NCBI GenBank assembly: GCA_031551145.1
Contig: JAVBNZ010000062.1
Span: 1-60,933 of the forward strand
From: WRKB01 sp031551145
Lineage (GTDB): Bacteria; Desulfobacterota; Desulfovibrionia; Desulfovibrionales; Desulfovibrionaceae
DNA length: 60,933 nucleotides
Reading direction: 5' to 3'
Made by a program: the position numbers and the translations under genes. Positions within the stretch are counted from its first letter, which is position 1. Every line of letters begins with the position of its first letter. Below the pieces are notes generated by a model, which was given only the letters and a program-made list of their open reading frames with translations, made no database searches and was not told the origin of the DNA. Positions 1 to 6,807 of this stretch are shown piece after piece.

Positions 1-67
1 GGCGAGGTATAAGCGGCTCGACTATCGCCCAAAATTCATTAGAAACTTCCCATGATTTTAGCTTCAT
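1..67 (-). mobile_element. IS5-like transposase, N-terminal fragment (cut by window edge)
   Basis: On the minus strand an ATG at 67-65 opens a frame that runs off the window start and reads MKLKSWEVSNEFWAIVEPLI. This is the pattern of the N-terminal DUF4096-type domain of IS5-family transposases (a W-E-[VI]-S-[ND]-E-x-W-x-x-[IV]-E-P-L-[IL]-P motif). A good ribosome binding site (GGAG, around 76-79) sits before the ATG. Only 22 codons are visible, so the family call rests on this motif; whether the element is intact cannot be seen. The base composition here is AT-rich, unlike the GC-rich chromosome to the right. Confidence 0.7.
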
Positions 68-162
68 CTGCCTATCTCCGTTGGAGAAAAGCATATCAAA
101 AAATCTAAAAATAGTAAATTTTATTTACGGATAAATTCTTATTTATTATAGCAAAACAGTGT
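68..162. mobile_element. Probable IS end and leader between transposase start and neighbouring gene
   Basis: This AT-rich 95-base stretch lies between the transposase start and the TAG stop (165-163) of the neighbouring membrane-protein gene. It should contain one terminal inverted repeat of the element and the transposase promoter. The outer end is inferred to lie near 140-165 because the neighbouring gene stops exactly there. The other inverted repeat is outside the window, so the boundary is not proven. Confidence 0.35.
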
Positions 163-639
163 CTAAGAGCCGGAGAGCTTCTTCTCTATCGCCTCTACGC
201 GCTTCCGTAAACCAAGGAACAACACAGCTGCACCAGTAATTGGTATAAATGTACCATATCCAATCCACTTATATACATTGAATACTTGATCTATCCTGTC
301 AGCTGAAGATCCATCTATAAAAAGAAGGTAGACAAGTATTCCTGTAATTATAAATACGGCAGAACTAAAAAGAAATAAACAATAACATAGATATACAAGC
401 AGCTTAAAGCTTGTTAAAATTTCTCTTTCAGCAGCTAGCTGTTCTTTTACCTTAATGTGCCCTTCTTCAATTTTTTGATAGCGTGGAATAATAGCATTAT
501 ACATATTTGTTAGCCACGTTACGGTTCCAGCATCAACAGGCAAGTTTTGTGGAGATGTAGCACCCCCAGTGCTTGAGGAGCTAGTGGCAAGATAAGTGGG
601 CGGAGGCGGCATAGGAGGCATGTTTGTGAAGTCATTCAT
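163..639 (-). CDS. Small membrane protein of unknown function, 158 aa
   Basis: I do not recognise the family. The N-terminal 30 residues are rich in Pro, Ser and Thr (a PPMPPPP run). Then comes a charged, probably helical stretch (residues about 45-75), and the C-terminal half carries two hydrophobic segments (about 80-108 and 122-142) separated by a short acidic loop, followed by a Lys/Arg-rich tail. This predicts an inner-membrane hairpin with both ends in the cytoplasm. The start is taken as the ATG at 639, with GAGGTGGGGG directly before it; a GTG at 651 is the alternative. It overlaps the upstream 223-aa gene by 8 bases, so the two are probably translationally coupled. Low GC marks it as acquired. 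The stop codon lies where the IS begins, so the C-terminus may have been trimmed by the insertion. Confidence 0.7.
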   Translation of the reverse strand: MNDFTNMPPMPPPPTYLATSSSSTGGATSPQNLPVDAGTVTWLTNMYNAIIPRYQKIEEGHIKVKEQLAAEREILTSFKLLVYLCYCLFLFSSAVFIITGILVYLLFIDGSSADRIDQVFNVYKWIGYGTFIPITGAAVLFLGLRKRVEAIEKKLSGS

Positions 640-1303
640 CCCCCACCTCACTTAACGCAAGGACTTTCTCTGTAGTAAACTCCCAAAGCTTGTATACAAA
701 GTCTTTACTTATTTTATTTTTACCATCCGTATTAATGTCTATGTTAATGAGCAATCCTATTTTTTGTCCTTGAGGCGTTAATAGTTCGACTCCAGCTTGC
801 CAATCGTGAATGACATTCAGATCTATTTTATTGAATATTTCTGGCCTATTATACCTAACAGATACTTCTTTTGCATTAGCTATTTTTTTATCTTTAATAA
901 ATCTATTAATAACCAATGTTTGCGACTTATTATTTTCAATAAAAACCGATAATACAATTCCAATTCTAGATAAAGCATTATCCTTCAATATTGCTTCGTG
1001 TATGTCCTTGAATGAGTTAGGAAACTCTTCAAGAAATTTAGCACAATCTGGTAAGTCAATAGGGATATTAAAGGAAAAATCCGCTCTCGTTTTTGATAAT
1101 GCAAGGGTATATTTCCCATCTAATGAATTCAAAATACACAAAGGCATTTCGATAGGTGGCCCAGGGGGCGCGGGTATAACAATTGGGACGACATCAGAAA
1201 AGATTTTTGTATTATCAGCAATTCGGTAGCCAAATTTATCTGGGCGCTCTAAGAGTTGTTGCAAGAAAAAGGCGACTTGAATTCGTAGTAATTGCTTTTC
1301 CAT
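632..1303 (-). CDS. Hypothetical protein of unknown function, 223 aa
   Basis: No family is recognised. The protein looks soluble, without signal peptide or membrane segment. A short Pro-rich turn (APPGPP, about residue 45) precedes a mixed alpha/beta body rich in Ile, Asn, Lys and Asp. The ATG at 1303 is preceded by AGGAA. It is the first gene of a two-gene unit with the membrane protein at 163-639 (8-base overlap). Composition is clearly AT-rich against the rest of the window, and the unit lies between an IS element and the 3' side of a tRNA gene, so horizontal transfer is likely. A soluble protein paired with a small two-helix membrane protein is a layout seen in several phage-defence and toxin systems, but nothing in the sequence proves such a role. 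Confidence 0.7.
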   Translation of the reverse strand: MEKQLLRIQVAFFLQQLLERPDKFGYRIADNTKIFSDVVPIVIPAPPGPPIEMPLCILNSLDGKYTLALSKTRADFSFNIPIDLPDCAKFLEEFPNSFKDIHEAILKDNALSRIGIVLSVFIENNKSQTLVINRFIKDKKIANAKEVSVRYNRPEIFNKIDLNVIHDWQAGVELLTPQGQKIGLLINIDINTDGKNKISKDFVYKLWEFTTEKVLALSEVGDE

Positions 1304-1371
1304 AAGGATTCCTCTTTTATTCTTTGTAACCTAGGAGCCGTTAAAATCAACCCAGGGTAGGAATAGGGTAG

Positions 1372-1413
1372 GAAAAAGAAAAAGGCACTTAGGAGAAAGT
1401 CTTCTAAGTGCCT
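1372..1413 (-). terminator. Rho-independent terminator of the tRNA-fMet gene
   Basis: Ten-base arms AGGCACTTAG (1383-1392) and CTAAGTGCCT (1404-1413) form a hairpin. On the minus strand it is followed by TTTTTCTTTTT. It lies 8 bases downstream of the encoded CCA end of the tRNA. Confidence 0.85.
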
Positions 1414-1421
1414 GTAATCTC

Positions 1422-1498
1422 TGGTTGCGGGAGCAGGATTTGAACCTGCGGCCTTCGGGTTATGAGCCCGACGAGCTACCAAACTGCTCCATCCCGCG
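1422..1498 (-). tRNA. Initiator tRNA-fMet (anticodon CAT)
   Basis: The 77-nt gene on the minus strand folds as a full cloverleaf: acceptor CGCGGGA/TCCCGCA, D arm GAGC..GCTC, anticodon loop CTCATAA, T arm GCAGG TTCAAAT CCTGC, and an encoded ACCA end. Two marks identify the initiator rather than elongator tRNA-Met: the unpaired C1-A72 at the end of the acceptor stem, and the three G-C pairs (GGG/CCC) flanking the anticodon loop. A promoter lies upstream at 1573-1601 and a terminator follows. The AT-rich accessory DNA starts beyond its 3' end, the usual side for integration. Confidence 0.97.
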
Positions 1499-1572
1499 AT
1501 ATGCTGACCAGTGAGACTTACGAGCATTTGCGAGAAGGGGCAAAACACCAGAAGTCGTCCGTCAGGCAAAGA

Positions 1573-1601
1573 GGTATACGCCCCGGCCTCAAAAGCGTCA
1601 A
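1573..1601 (-). promoter_or_regulatory. Sigma-70 promoter for tRNA-fMet
   Basis: On the minus strand TTGACG (1601-1596), 17-bp spacer, TATACC (1578-1573). The predicted start is about 70 bases before the mature tRNA 5' end. Confidence 0.6.
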
Positions 1602-1691
1602 GGGCTTTTTTCCATATCTTGACTTTATGCGTGAACTTTGCCAGCTTGTCCCGTTCCGGCCCTGATTTACAGTCTTTTACGGAGACTTGCC

Positions 1692-2891
1692 ATGACCACC
1701 AGCATCGACCGGCAGATCGCCCACATCAGGCGCGGCTGCGCCGAGCTTATAGAAGAAGGCGAGCTGCGCAAAAAGCTTGCGCGCGGCATCCCCCTGCGGG
1801 TGAAGACCGGCTTTGACCCCACCGCGCCCGACCTGCACCTGGGCCACACCGTGCTGCTGCACAAGATGCGCCATTTTCAGGAACTGGGGCACGAGGTGGT
1901 CTTTCTTATCGGCGACTTCACCGGCCTTATCGGCGACCCCTCGGGCCGTTCCGACACCCGCCCGCCCCTGACGCCGGAGCAGATCCAGGCCAATGCGGAA
2001 ACCTACAAAAAGCAGGTTTTCAAGATTCTGGATCCGGAAAAGACCGTGGTGGACTTCAACTCCCGCTGGCTGGGCGCGCTGTCTCCGGCCGACTTCATCC
2101 GGCTGACCTCGCGCTACACCGTGGCCCGCATGCTGGAGCGCGACGACTTTGAAAAGCGATACCGCAACAACATCCCCATTTCGGTGCACGAGTTCATGTA
2201 CCCGCTGATGCAGGGGTACGACTCCGTGGCGCTTAAGGCCGACGTGGAGCTGGGCGGCACGGACCAGAAGTTCAACCTGCTGGTGGGCCGTCATCTGCAG
2301 GGGCAGTACGGGCAGGAGCCGCAGTGCGTGCTGACCATGCCCCTGCTGGAAGGCCTGGACGGCGTCAAAAAGATGTCCAAGTCCCTGGGCAACTATGTGG
2401 GCATCGACGAGCCGCCCTCGGAAATCTTCGGCAAGCTTATGTCCTTGTCCGACGTCCTGATGTGGCGCTATTTCGAGCTGCTTTCCGCCAAGTCGCTGGA
2501 GGACATCGCCGTCCTGAAGCGGGACGTGGAAGCCGGCAAGGCCCATCCCAAGGCCGTGAAGGAAGATCTGGCCTTTGAAATGACAGCCCGCTACCACGGC
2601 GAGGCAAAGGCGCACGAGGCCAAGGCGGGTTTTAACGCGGTGTTCGCCGGCGGCGGCGTGCCCGACGACGCGCCCGCGTACGAGTGCGTTGCGGGGGAAG
2701 CCTCGGCCCCGGCGGTGTTTCTGGCGGAAAGCGGCCTGACCGCCTCGCGCGGGGAAGCCCGCCGTCTTATCGCGCAAAAGGCCCTCAGCGTCGACGACGT
2801 CCTGTGCACCGACCCCAATGGACCCCTGCCCGCCGGGGAATACGTCATCAAGCTTGGCAAAAAACGCTTTTTGCGCCTTACGGTGAAGTAG
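1692..2891 (+). CDS. tyrS: Tyrosyl-tRNA synthetase
   Basis: Class I synthetase of 399 aa that charges tRNA-Tyr in the cytoplasm. The Rossmann catalytic domain shows the HIGH-type signature HLGH near residue 52 in the FDPTAPDLHLGH context and the KMSKS loop as KKMSKSLGNYVG near residue 232. The C-terminal part is an S4-like RNA-binding domain (SGLTASRGEARRLIAQKALSVDD). Length and sequence fit the shorter-spaced TyrRS type common in proteobacteria. The ATG at 1692 is chosen because GGAG lies about 8 bases before it and the homology begins there; an in-frame start at 1638 would add 18 unconserved residues. It is monocistronic, closed by the terminator at 2962-2997. Confidence 0.96.
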   Translation: MTTSIDRQIAHIRRGCAELIEEGELRKKLARGIPLRVKTGFDPTAPDLHLGHTVLLHKMRHFQELGHEVVFLIGDFTGLIGDPSGRSDTRPPLTPEQIQANAETYKKQVFKILDPEKTVVDFNSRWLGALSPADFIRLTSRYTVARMLERDDFEKRYRNNIPISVHEFMYPLMQGYDSVALKADVELGGTDQKFNLLVGRHLQGQYGQEPQCVLTMPLLEGLDGVKKMSKSLGNYVGIDEPPSEIFGKLMSLSDVLMWRYFELLSAKSLEDIAVLKRDVEAGKAHPKAVKEDLAFEMTARYHGEAKAHEAKAGFNAVFAGGGVPDDAPAYECVAGEASAPAVFLAESGLTASRGEARRLIAQKALSVDDVLCTDPNGPLPAGEYVIKLGKKRFLRLTVK

Positions 2892-2961
2892 GGGGAACGC
2901 GGGGCGCAGATACCTTCCGGCCCCTTCATCACCCGTCCGATGCCCGGTTCATCCGGCACCC

Positions 2962-2997
2962 AAAAGAAGCGCCTCCCGCTGAGGGGGCGCTTCTTTT
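2962..2997 (+). terminator. Terminator after tyrS
   Basis: Perfect 12-bp arms AAAAGAAGCGCC (2962-2973) and GGCGCTTCTTTT (2986-2997) with a 12-base loop, ending in a T run. It separates tyrS from hcp. Confidence 0.9.
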
Positions 2998-3031
2998 GGA
3001 TTTTAGAAAAAAATTCGAAAAAGTCCTTCAT

Positions 3032-3047
3032 TGTGACGCCCGTCACA
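3032..3047 (+). promoter_or_regulatory. CRP/FNR-type operator upstream of hcp (probable HcpR site)
   Basis: TGTGACGCCCGTCACA is a perfect TGTGA-N6-TCACA palindrome. Its centre (3039.5) is about 41.5 bases before the transcription start expected from a -10 element TAGAAT at 3069-3074. This is the spacing of a class II activator site, where the bound CRP/FNR protein replaces a good -35. In Desulfovibrio hcp genes are known targets of HcpR, a nitrosative-stress regulator of this family; that this site binds HcpR is inference. Confidence 0.65.
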
Positions 3048-3068
3048 TCTTTTTTCTTTTCCTTTACC

Positions 3069-3074
3069 TAGAAT
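3069..3074 (+). promoter_or_regulatory. -10 element of the hcp promoter
   Basis: TAGAAT at 3069-3074, with no good -35 but the operator palindrome at the right distance. The leader to the hcp ATG would be about 43 bases. Confidence 0.45.
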
Positions 3075-3123
3075 GCATTTATACAAAATGATATAGGTAA
3101 ACCTTTAATTGAAGGAGATCTCC

Positions 3124-4749
3124 ATGTTTTGCAACCAGTGTGAACAAACAGCCAAGGGAACCGGCTGCACCACCCAGGGAGTGTGCGGCAAGCAGGACGA
3201 CATTGCCAAGCTGCAGGATCTTATCGTCTACGCCCTGCGCGGTCTTTCCCGCGTGGCTCTTGAGGCGCGCAAGCAGAATATCGTCGACGCGGCGGCTGAC
3301 CGCCTGACCGTTTCCGCGCTGTTCTCCACCCTTACCAACGTGAACTTTGACGCCGCGCCTCTGGAAGCTTTGCTGCGCAAGGTTGTCGCCACTCGTGACG
3401 CCCTGGGCGCCAGGTGCGGGGCTTCTTTCGCCTCCGGCCCGGCCGCCTTTGTGCCCGCAGCCACCTTTGAAGGGCTGCAAAGCCAGGCCGAAACGGCTTC
3501 CGTTTTCCAGATGGACGCCGATCCGGACGTGAACTCCCTGCGCCAGATTCTGCTGTACGGCCTCAAGGGCGCGGCCGCCTACGCGGACCATGCGGCCATC
3601 CTGGGCCAGCAGGATCCGGACCTGTACCGCCGCATCCACGAGGGGCTGGCCGCCGGGTTTGACGCCAAATCCCGCGACCTTGGCGCCTGGATCTCCGCCG
3701 TGCTGGAATGCGGGCACGTCAACATCCGGGCCATGGAACTCTTGGACGCCGCCAACACCGGCGCTTACGGGCATCCCACACCCACGGAAGTGCCCCTTGG
3801 CCCCGTGGAAGGCAAGTGCATCCTGGTTTCCGGCCATGACCTGAAAGACCTGCACGACCTTTTGACGCAGACCGAAGGCACGGGCATCAAAATTTACACC
3901 CACGGCGAAATGCTGCCCGCCCACGGCTATCCCGGCCTGAAGAAGTTTTCGCATCTGGCCGGGCACTACGGCACGGCCTGGCAGAACCAGACCAGGGAAT
4001 TTCCGGCCTTTCCCGGCGCTATTCTTTTTACCACCAACTGCATCCAGCGCCCGGCCGCCTCGTACGCCGACAATGTCTTTACCACCGGCCTGGTGGGCTG
4101 GCCCGGCATCACCCACGTGCCCAACGGCGACTTCTCCAAGGTTATCGCCCGCGCCAGGGAACTGCCCGGCTTCACCAAAGAAGACGCGCAAAACGGCAGC
4201 CCCACCCGCGTGCTTACGGGCTTTGCCCGCCAGAGCGTGCTGGGCGTGGCCGGAGCCGTGATCGATGCGGTGAAGTCCGGGGCCATCCGTCACTTTTTCC
4301 TGGTGGGCGGCTGCGACGGTGCCAAGCCCGGGCGTAACTACTACACCGAGTTTGTGGAAAAAGCCCCGCAAGATACCGTCATTCTGACCCTGGCCTGCGG
4401 CAAGTTCCGCTTTTTCGACAAGGATCTGGGCAATATCGGCGGCATTCCGCGCCTTCTGGACGTGGGTCAGTGCAACGACGCCTACTCCGCCGTCAAGATC
4501 GCCATGGCCCTGGCCGAGGCCTTCAACTGCGGCATCAACGACCTGCCCCTGTCCCTGATCCTGTCCTGGTACGAGCAAAAGGCCGTGGCCATCCTGCTGT
4601 CCCTGCTGGCGCTGGGCGTCAAGAACATCCGCCTTGGACCCAGCCTGCCCGCCTTTGTCACCCCCAACGTGTTGCAGGTGCTGGTGGACAATTTCGCCAT
4701 CAAGCCTATCTCCACTCCTGAGGAAGACCTGAAGGCCATTCTGGGATAA
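3124..4749 (+). CDS. hcp: Hydroxylamine reductase (hybrid cluster protein)
   Basis: Hcp of 541 aa, a cytoplasmic Fe-S enzyme reducing hydroxylamine in vitro and acting on nitric oxide or nitrosative stress in vivo. The N-terminal MFCNQCEQTAKGTGC motif with Cys3, 6, 15 and 21 binds the cubane cluster. Hybrid-cluster ligands are visible in order: His in SGHDLKDL, Glu in THGEMLP, Cys in TTNCIQRP, the persulfide-type Cys in GGCDG, Cys in LACGKFR, Cys in GQCNDAYS and Glu in WYEQKA. The start at 3124 has AAGGAG 7 bases upstream and gives the family's N-terminus; an upstream in-frame TTG at 3109 would overlap that site. The ferredoxin gene follows after 81 bases and is probably co-transcribed from the operator-controlled promoter. 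Confidence 0.97.
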   Translation: MFCNQCEQTAKGTGCTTQGVCGKQDDIAKLQDLIVYALRGLSRVALEARKQNIVDAAADRLTVSALFSTLTNVNFDAAPLEALLRKVVATRDALGARCGASFASGPAAFVPAATFEGLQSQAETASVFQMDADPDVNSLRQILLYGLKGAAAYADHAAILGQQDPDLYRRIHEGLAAGFDAKSRDLGAWISAVLECGHVNIRAMELLDAANTGAYGHPTPTEVPLGPVEGKCILVSGHDLKDLHDLLTQTEGTGIKIYTHGEMLPAHGYPGLKKFSHLAGHYGTAWQNQTREFPAFPGAILFTTNCIQRPAASYADNVFTTGLVGWPGITHVPNGDFSKVIARARELPGFTKEDAQNGSPTRVLTGFARQSVLGVAGAVIDAVKSGAIRHFFLVGGCDGAKPGRNYYTEFVEKAPQDTVILTLACGKFRFFDKDLGNIGGIPRLLDVGQCNDAYSAVKIAMALAEAFNCGINDLPLSLILSWYEQKAVAILLSLLALGVKNIRLGPSLPAFVTPNVLQVLVDNFAIKPISTPEEDLKAILG

Positions 4750-4830
4750 GGATATAAAGGAGACGCCGGAGGGGCCGCGCCCGTCGCATGGAGCCGCGCG
4801 CCCCTTCCGGCCCTCTCCACGGGAAAATAC

Positions 4831-5796
4831 ATGAGCAAGATACTGCGCAATATCGTCAGAATTGACGAGGAACTCTGCACCGGCTGCGGCCAGTGCATAC
4901 TTGACTGCGCCGAAGGGGCCATCGCCCTGGTGGACGGCAAGGCCAGGGTTATCGCCGACATGTACTGCGACGGCCTGGGAGCCTGCCTTTCCGGCTGCCC
5001 CACCGGCGCGCTGACCATCGAACAGCGTGAAGCCGCCCCCTACGACCAGGAAGCCGTGGACGAACATCTGGCCAGACAGGGCCGCAGCCATGCCCAGGCG
5101 CATGACCACGGACGGCATGAAGGCCATAAGCACGAAAGCCGCCAGGACCGCCATCACGGCCGCGAACAGCACGAAAGTCATCACCACGGCGGCCATCATC
5201 ACGGCGAGGGACATCACGAAAAAGGCCACGGGGCGTGCGGCTGCGCGCACTCGGCCCCGCGCCCCCCGGCCCCTGCCGGATGCGGCTGCCCCGGCTCCCG
5301 TGCCGGGACGCTGTTCGCCGTGTCGGGCGGGAAGACGAACGCGTCTGTAACAGGCCCCGCCGCCGGCCTCGCTGCCGGCCCCGTTGCAGGGATGAAGGCC
5401 ATGCCCGGCTCTTTTACCGCCAACACCCACTGGCCGTTGAAGATCCGCCTGATGTCGCCGGACGCCCCTTTTCTTGAAGGAGCCGATCTGCTTATTGCCG
5501 CCGACTGCGCGGCCTTTGCCTCCCCGGCCTTTAACGACGCCTTGCGCCCTGGCCGGATCACGCTGATCGGCTGCCCCAAGTTTGAAGATTATCGGGAACT
5601 TTCCGGACGCCTTGCGGAAATTTTTCGCACAGCGCGGCCCAAAAGCTGCACCGTGGCCCGCATGGAAGTGCCCTGCTGCAACGGGCTGCTCAACGCCTGC
5701 CGCGAAGCGGGGGAAGAAAGCGGGGTGCCCGTGCGCGAAGTGGTGGTCGCCCGCACCGGGGATTTGAAAGGGGGATGGCCCGCATCCGGAGAATGA
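4831..5796 (+). CDS. frdX: Hcp-associated 4Fe-4S ferredoxin with histidine-rich linker
   Basis: A 321-aa protein, the usual partner of Hcp in Desulfovibrio and a likely electron donor to it. The N-terminal ferredoxin domain (about 1-65) has CTGCGQCILDC and a second motif CDGLGACLSGCP, where the second Cys is Leu as is common in this family. Residues about 88-145 form a linker with roughly 25 His plus Glu, Gly and Asp, closed by GACGCAHS; this could bind Ni, Zn or Cu and is not needed for electron transfer. The C-terminal domain (about 195-310) has conserved Cys in LIGCPKFED and EVPCCNG. No strong ribosome binding site precedes the ATG at 4831, although homology starts there. The His-rich insert is the unusual point. 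Confidence 0.85.
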   Translation: MSKILRNIVRIDEELCTGCGQCILDCAEGAIALVDGKARVIADMYCDGLGACLSGCPTGALTIEQREAAPYDQEAVDEHLARQGRSHAQAHDHGRHEGHKHESRQDRHHGREQHESHHHGGHHHGEGHHEKGHGACGCAHSAPRPPAPAGCGCPGSRAGTLFAVSGGKTNASVTGPAAGLAAGPVAGMKAMPGSFTANTHWPLKIRLMSPDAPFLEGADLLIAADCAAFASPAFNDALRPGRITLIGCPKFEDYRELSGRLAEIFRTARPKSCTVARMEVPCCNGLLNACREAGEESGVPVREVVVARTGDLKGGWPASGE

Positions 5797-5819
5797 GCCG
5801 CATGGCGGGCTGAAAATCG

Positions 5820-5855
5820 AAAAGCCGTTTCATGATGAACCATGAAGCGGCTTTT
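5820..5855. terminator. Bidirectional terminator between frdX and the DUF2156 gene
   Basis: Arms AAAAGCCGTTTCATG (5820-5834) and CATGAAGCGGCTTTT (5841-5855) pair with one mismatch around a 6-base loop. T-rich tracts follow in both directions, which suits the convergent genes on either side. Confidence 0.85.
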
Positions 5856-5919
5856 CAAATTGACGCCCCCCGCAAGGCCGGGGCGGAATGGCGACGGCCC
5901 GTAAGACCGGCTTGCTTTT

Positions 5920-6807
5920 TTAGTCCTGTTCCAGCACCCGCACCCGGCACTTTTTGGAGAAATCGGCCGGGTTGTAACCAAGCTTGGCGTGGCGCAGGCC
6001 TTCGTCGTCCAGGTCCTGCTCGCGGTTGATATAGGTGAAGTTCACGCCCGCGTCGTTGCAGAACAGGTAGTTGATGGCCTGGTACGCTCCCTTGATTCCG
6101 CTGGCGGCCTTTTCAAAATGGATCACCAGGGTGTCCTCGGTGAGCGGCTCGCCCAGAGTATAGGCCACGGGCACCCCGTCGATGCGGATAATGCCCCCGC
6201 ACAGGCCGGGGATGTCGTTCCAATGCGCCAGCACGCGGGCCACGGCGTCGTTTTCGGCCAAAAGCGCCTCGGAAGACTCACAGTCGCGCCAGCGGCACCA
6301 TTCGGTCTGCATGTTCAGCACGGTTTCCACGCAGTTGACGGAAAGCGACCGGTATTCGTAATTGTACTGCTTTTGAAACTGCTTGAGCAGGTTTTTCTTT
6401 TTGTGAAAACGGTTGCCGGAAAGGGTGCGCAACTCCGAGGACAGGTACAGATAATCCCACTGCCCCCTGGCTTCCTCCAGGTTGATGCGATCGCCCAAAG
6501 CGGCGCGCCACAGTTCGCAAAGCGGCTCGGGCACGCGGATGAACACCGAACCGGGGGCCATCTCCGCCCGCCCCATCCAATCCTTCACGGCGTCCCACGG
6601 GCCCACGGGCGCCCAGAAGCAGGGTTCGGGCCTGTGCTGGCGAATCCAGCACAATTCGCCGTCAAAGCGCCATTCCAGGCCGTAGTAGGGAGCCCAGCCC
6701 CAAAGGTTGGCGAAGCTGTAATCCGAGGCGCGCGACCGGCTTTGGCCGAGCAGGGAAAGATATTGTTCCATCCCCGAGAAGGAAATGGGGGAATATTCGC
6801 TGTTCAT
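5920..6807 (-). CDS. DUF2156 (phosphatidylglycerol lysyltransferase C-terminal-like) protein
   Basis: A 295-aa protein with the GNAT-like fold of DUF2156, related to the catalytic domain of MprF-type aminoacyl-phosphatidylglycerol synthases. Seen in the sequence are FANLWGW near the N-terminus, the central basic helix NRFHKKKNLLKQFQ (about 130-144), and the C-terminal half with VAYTLGEPL, HFEKAASGIKGAYQAIN and INREQDLDDEGLRHAKLGY, the conserved acceptor region of the family. It is cytoplasmic, without the transmembrane flippase part of MprF. The true substrate is unknown. Its start overlaps the stop of the MATE exporter gene by 4 bases, so the two are co-translated. Confidence 0.85.
   Translation of the reverse strand: MNSEYSPISFSGMEQYLSLLGQSRSRASDYSFANLWGWAPYYGLEWRFDGELCWIRQHRPEPCFWAPVGPWDAVKDWMGRAEMAPGSVFIRVPEPLCELWRAALGDRINLEEARGQWDYLYLSSELRTLSGNRFHKKKNLLKQFQKQYNYEYRSLSVNCVETVLNMQTEWCRWRDCESSEALLAENDAVARVLAHWNDIPGLCGGIIRIDGVPVAYTLGEPLTEDTLVIHFEKAASGIKGAYQAINYLFCNDAGVNFTYINREQDLDDEGLRHAKLGYNPADFSKKCRVRVLEQD

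Noticed and set aside
4970..5020. A missing Cys in the second cluster motif of FrdX as a defect
   Set aside because: CDGLGACLSGCP with Leu in place of the second Cys is the usual form in this ferredoxin family.
3079..5430. A 783-codon open frame on the minus strand
   Set aside because: It lies opposite hcp and frdX and is a shadow of their GC-rich codons; it has no family features and a low-complexity Gly/Ala/His composition.
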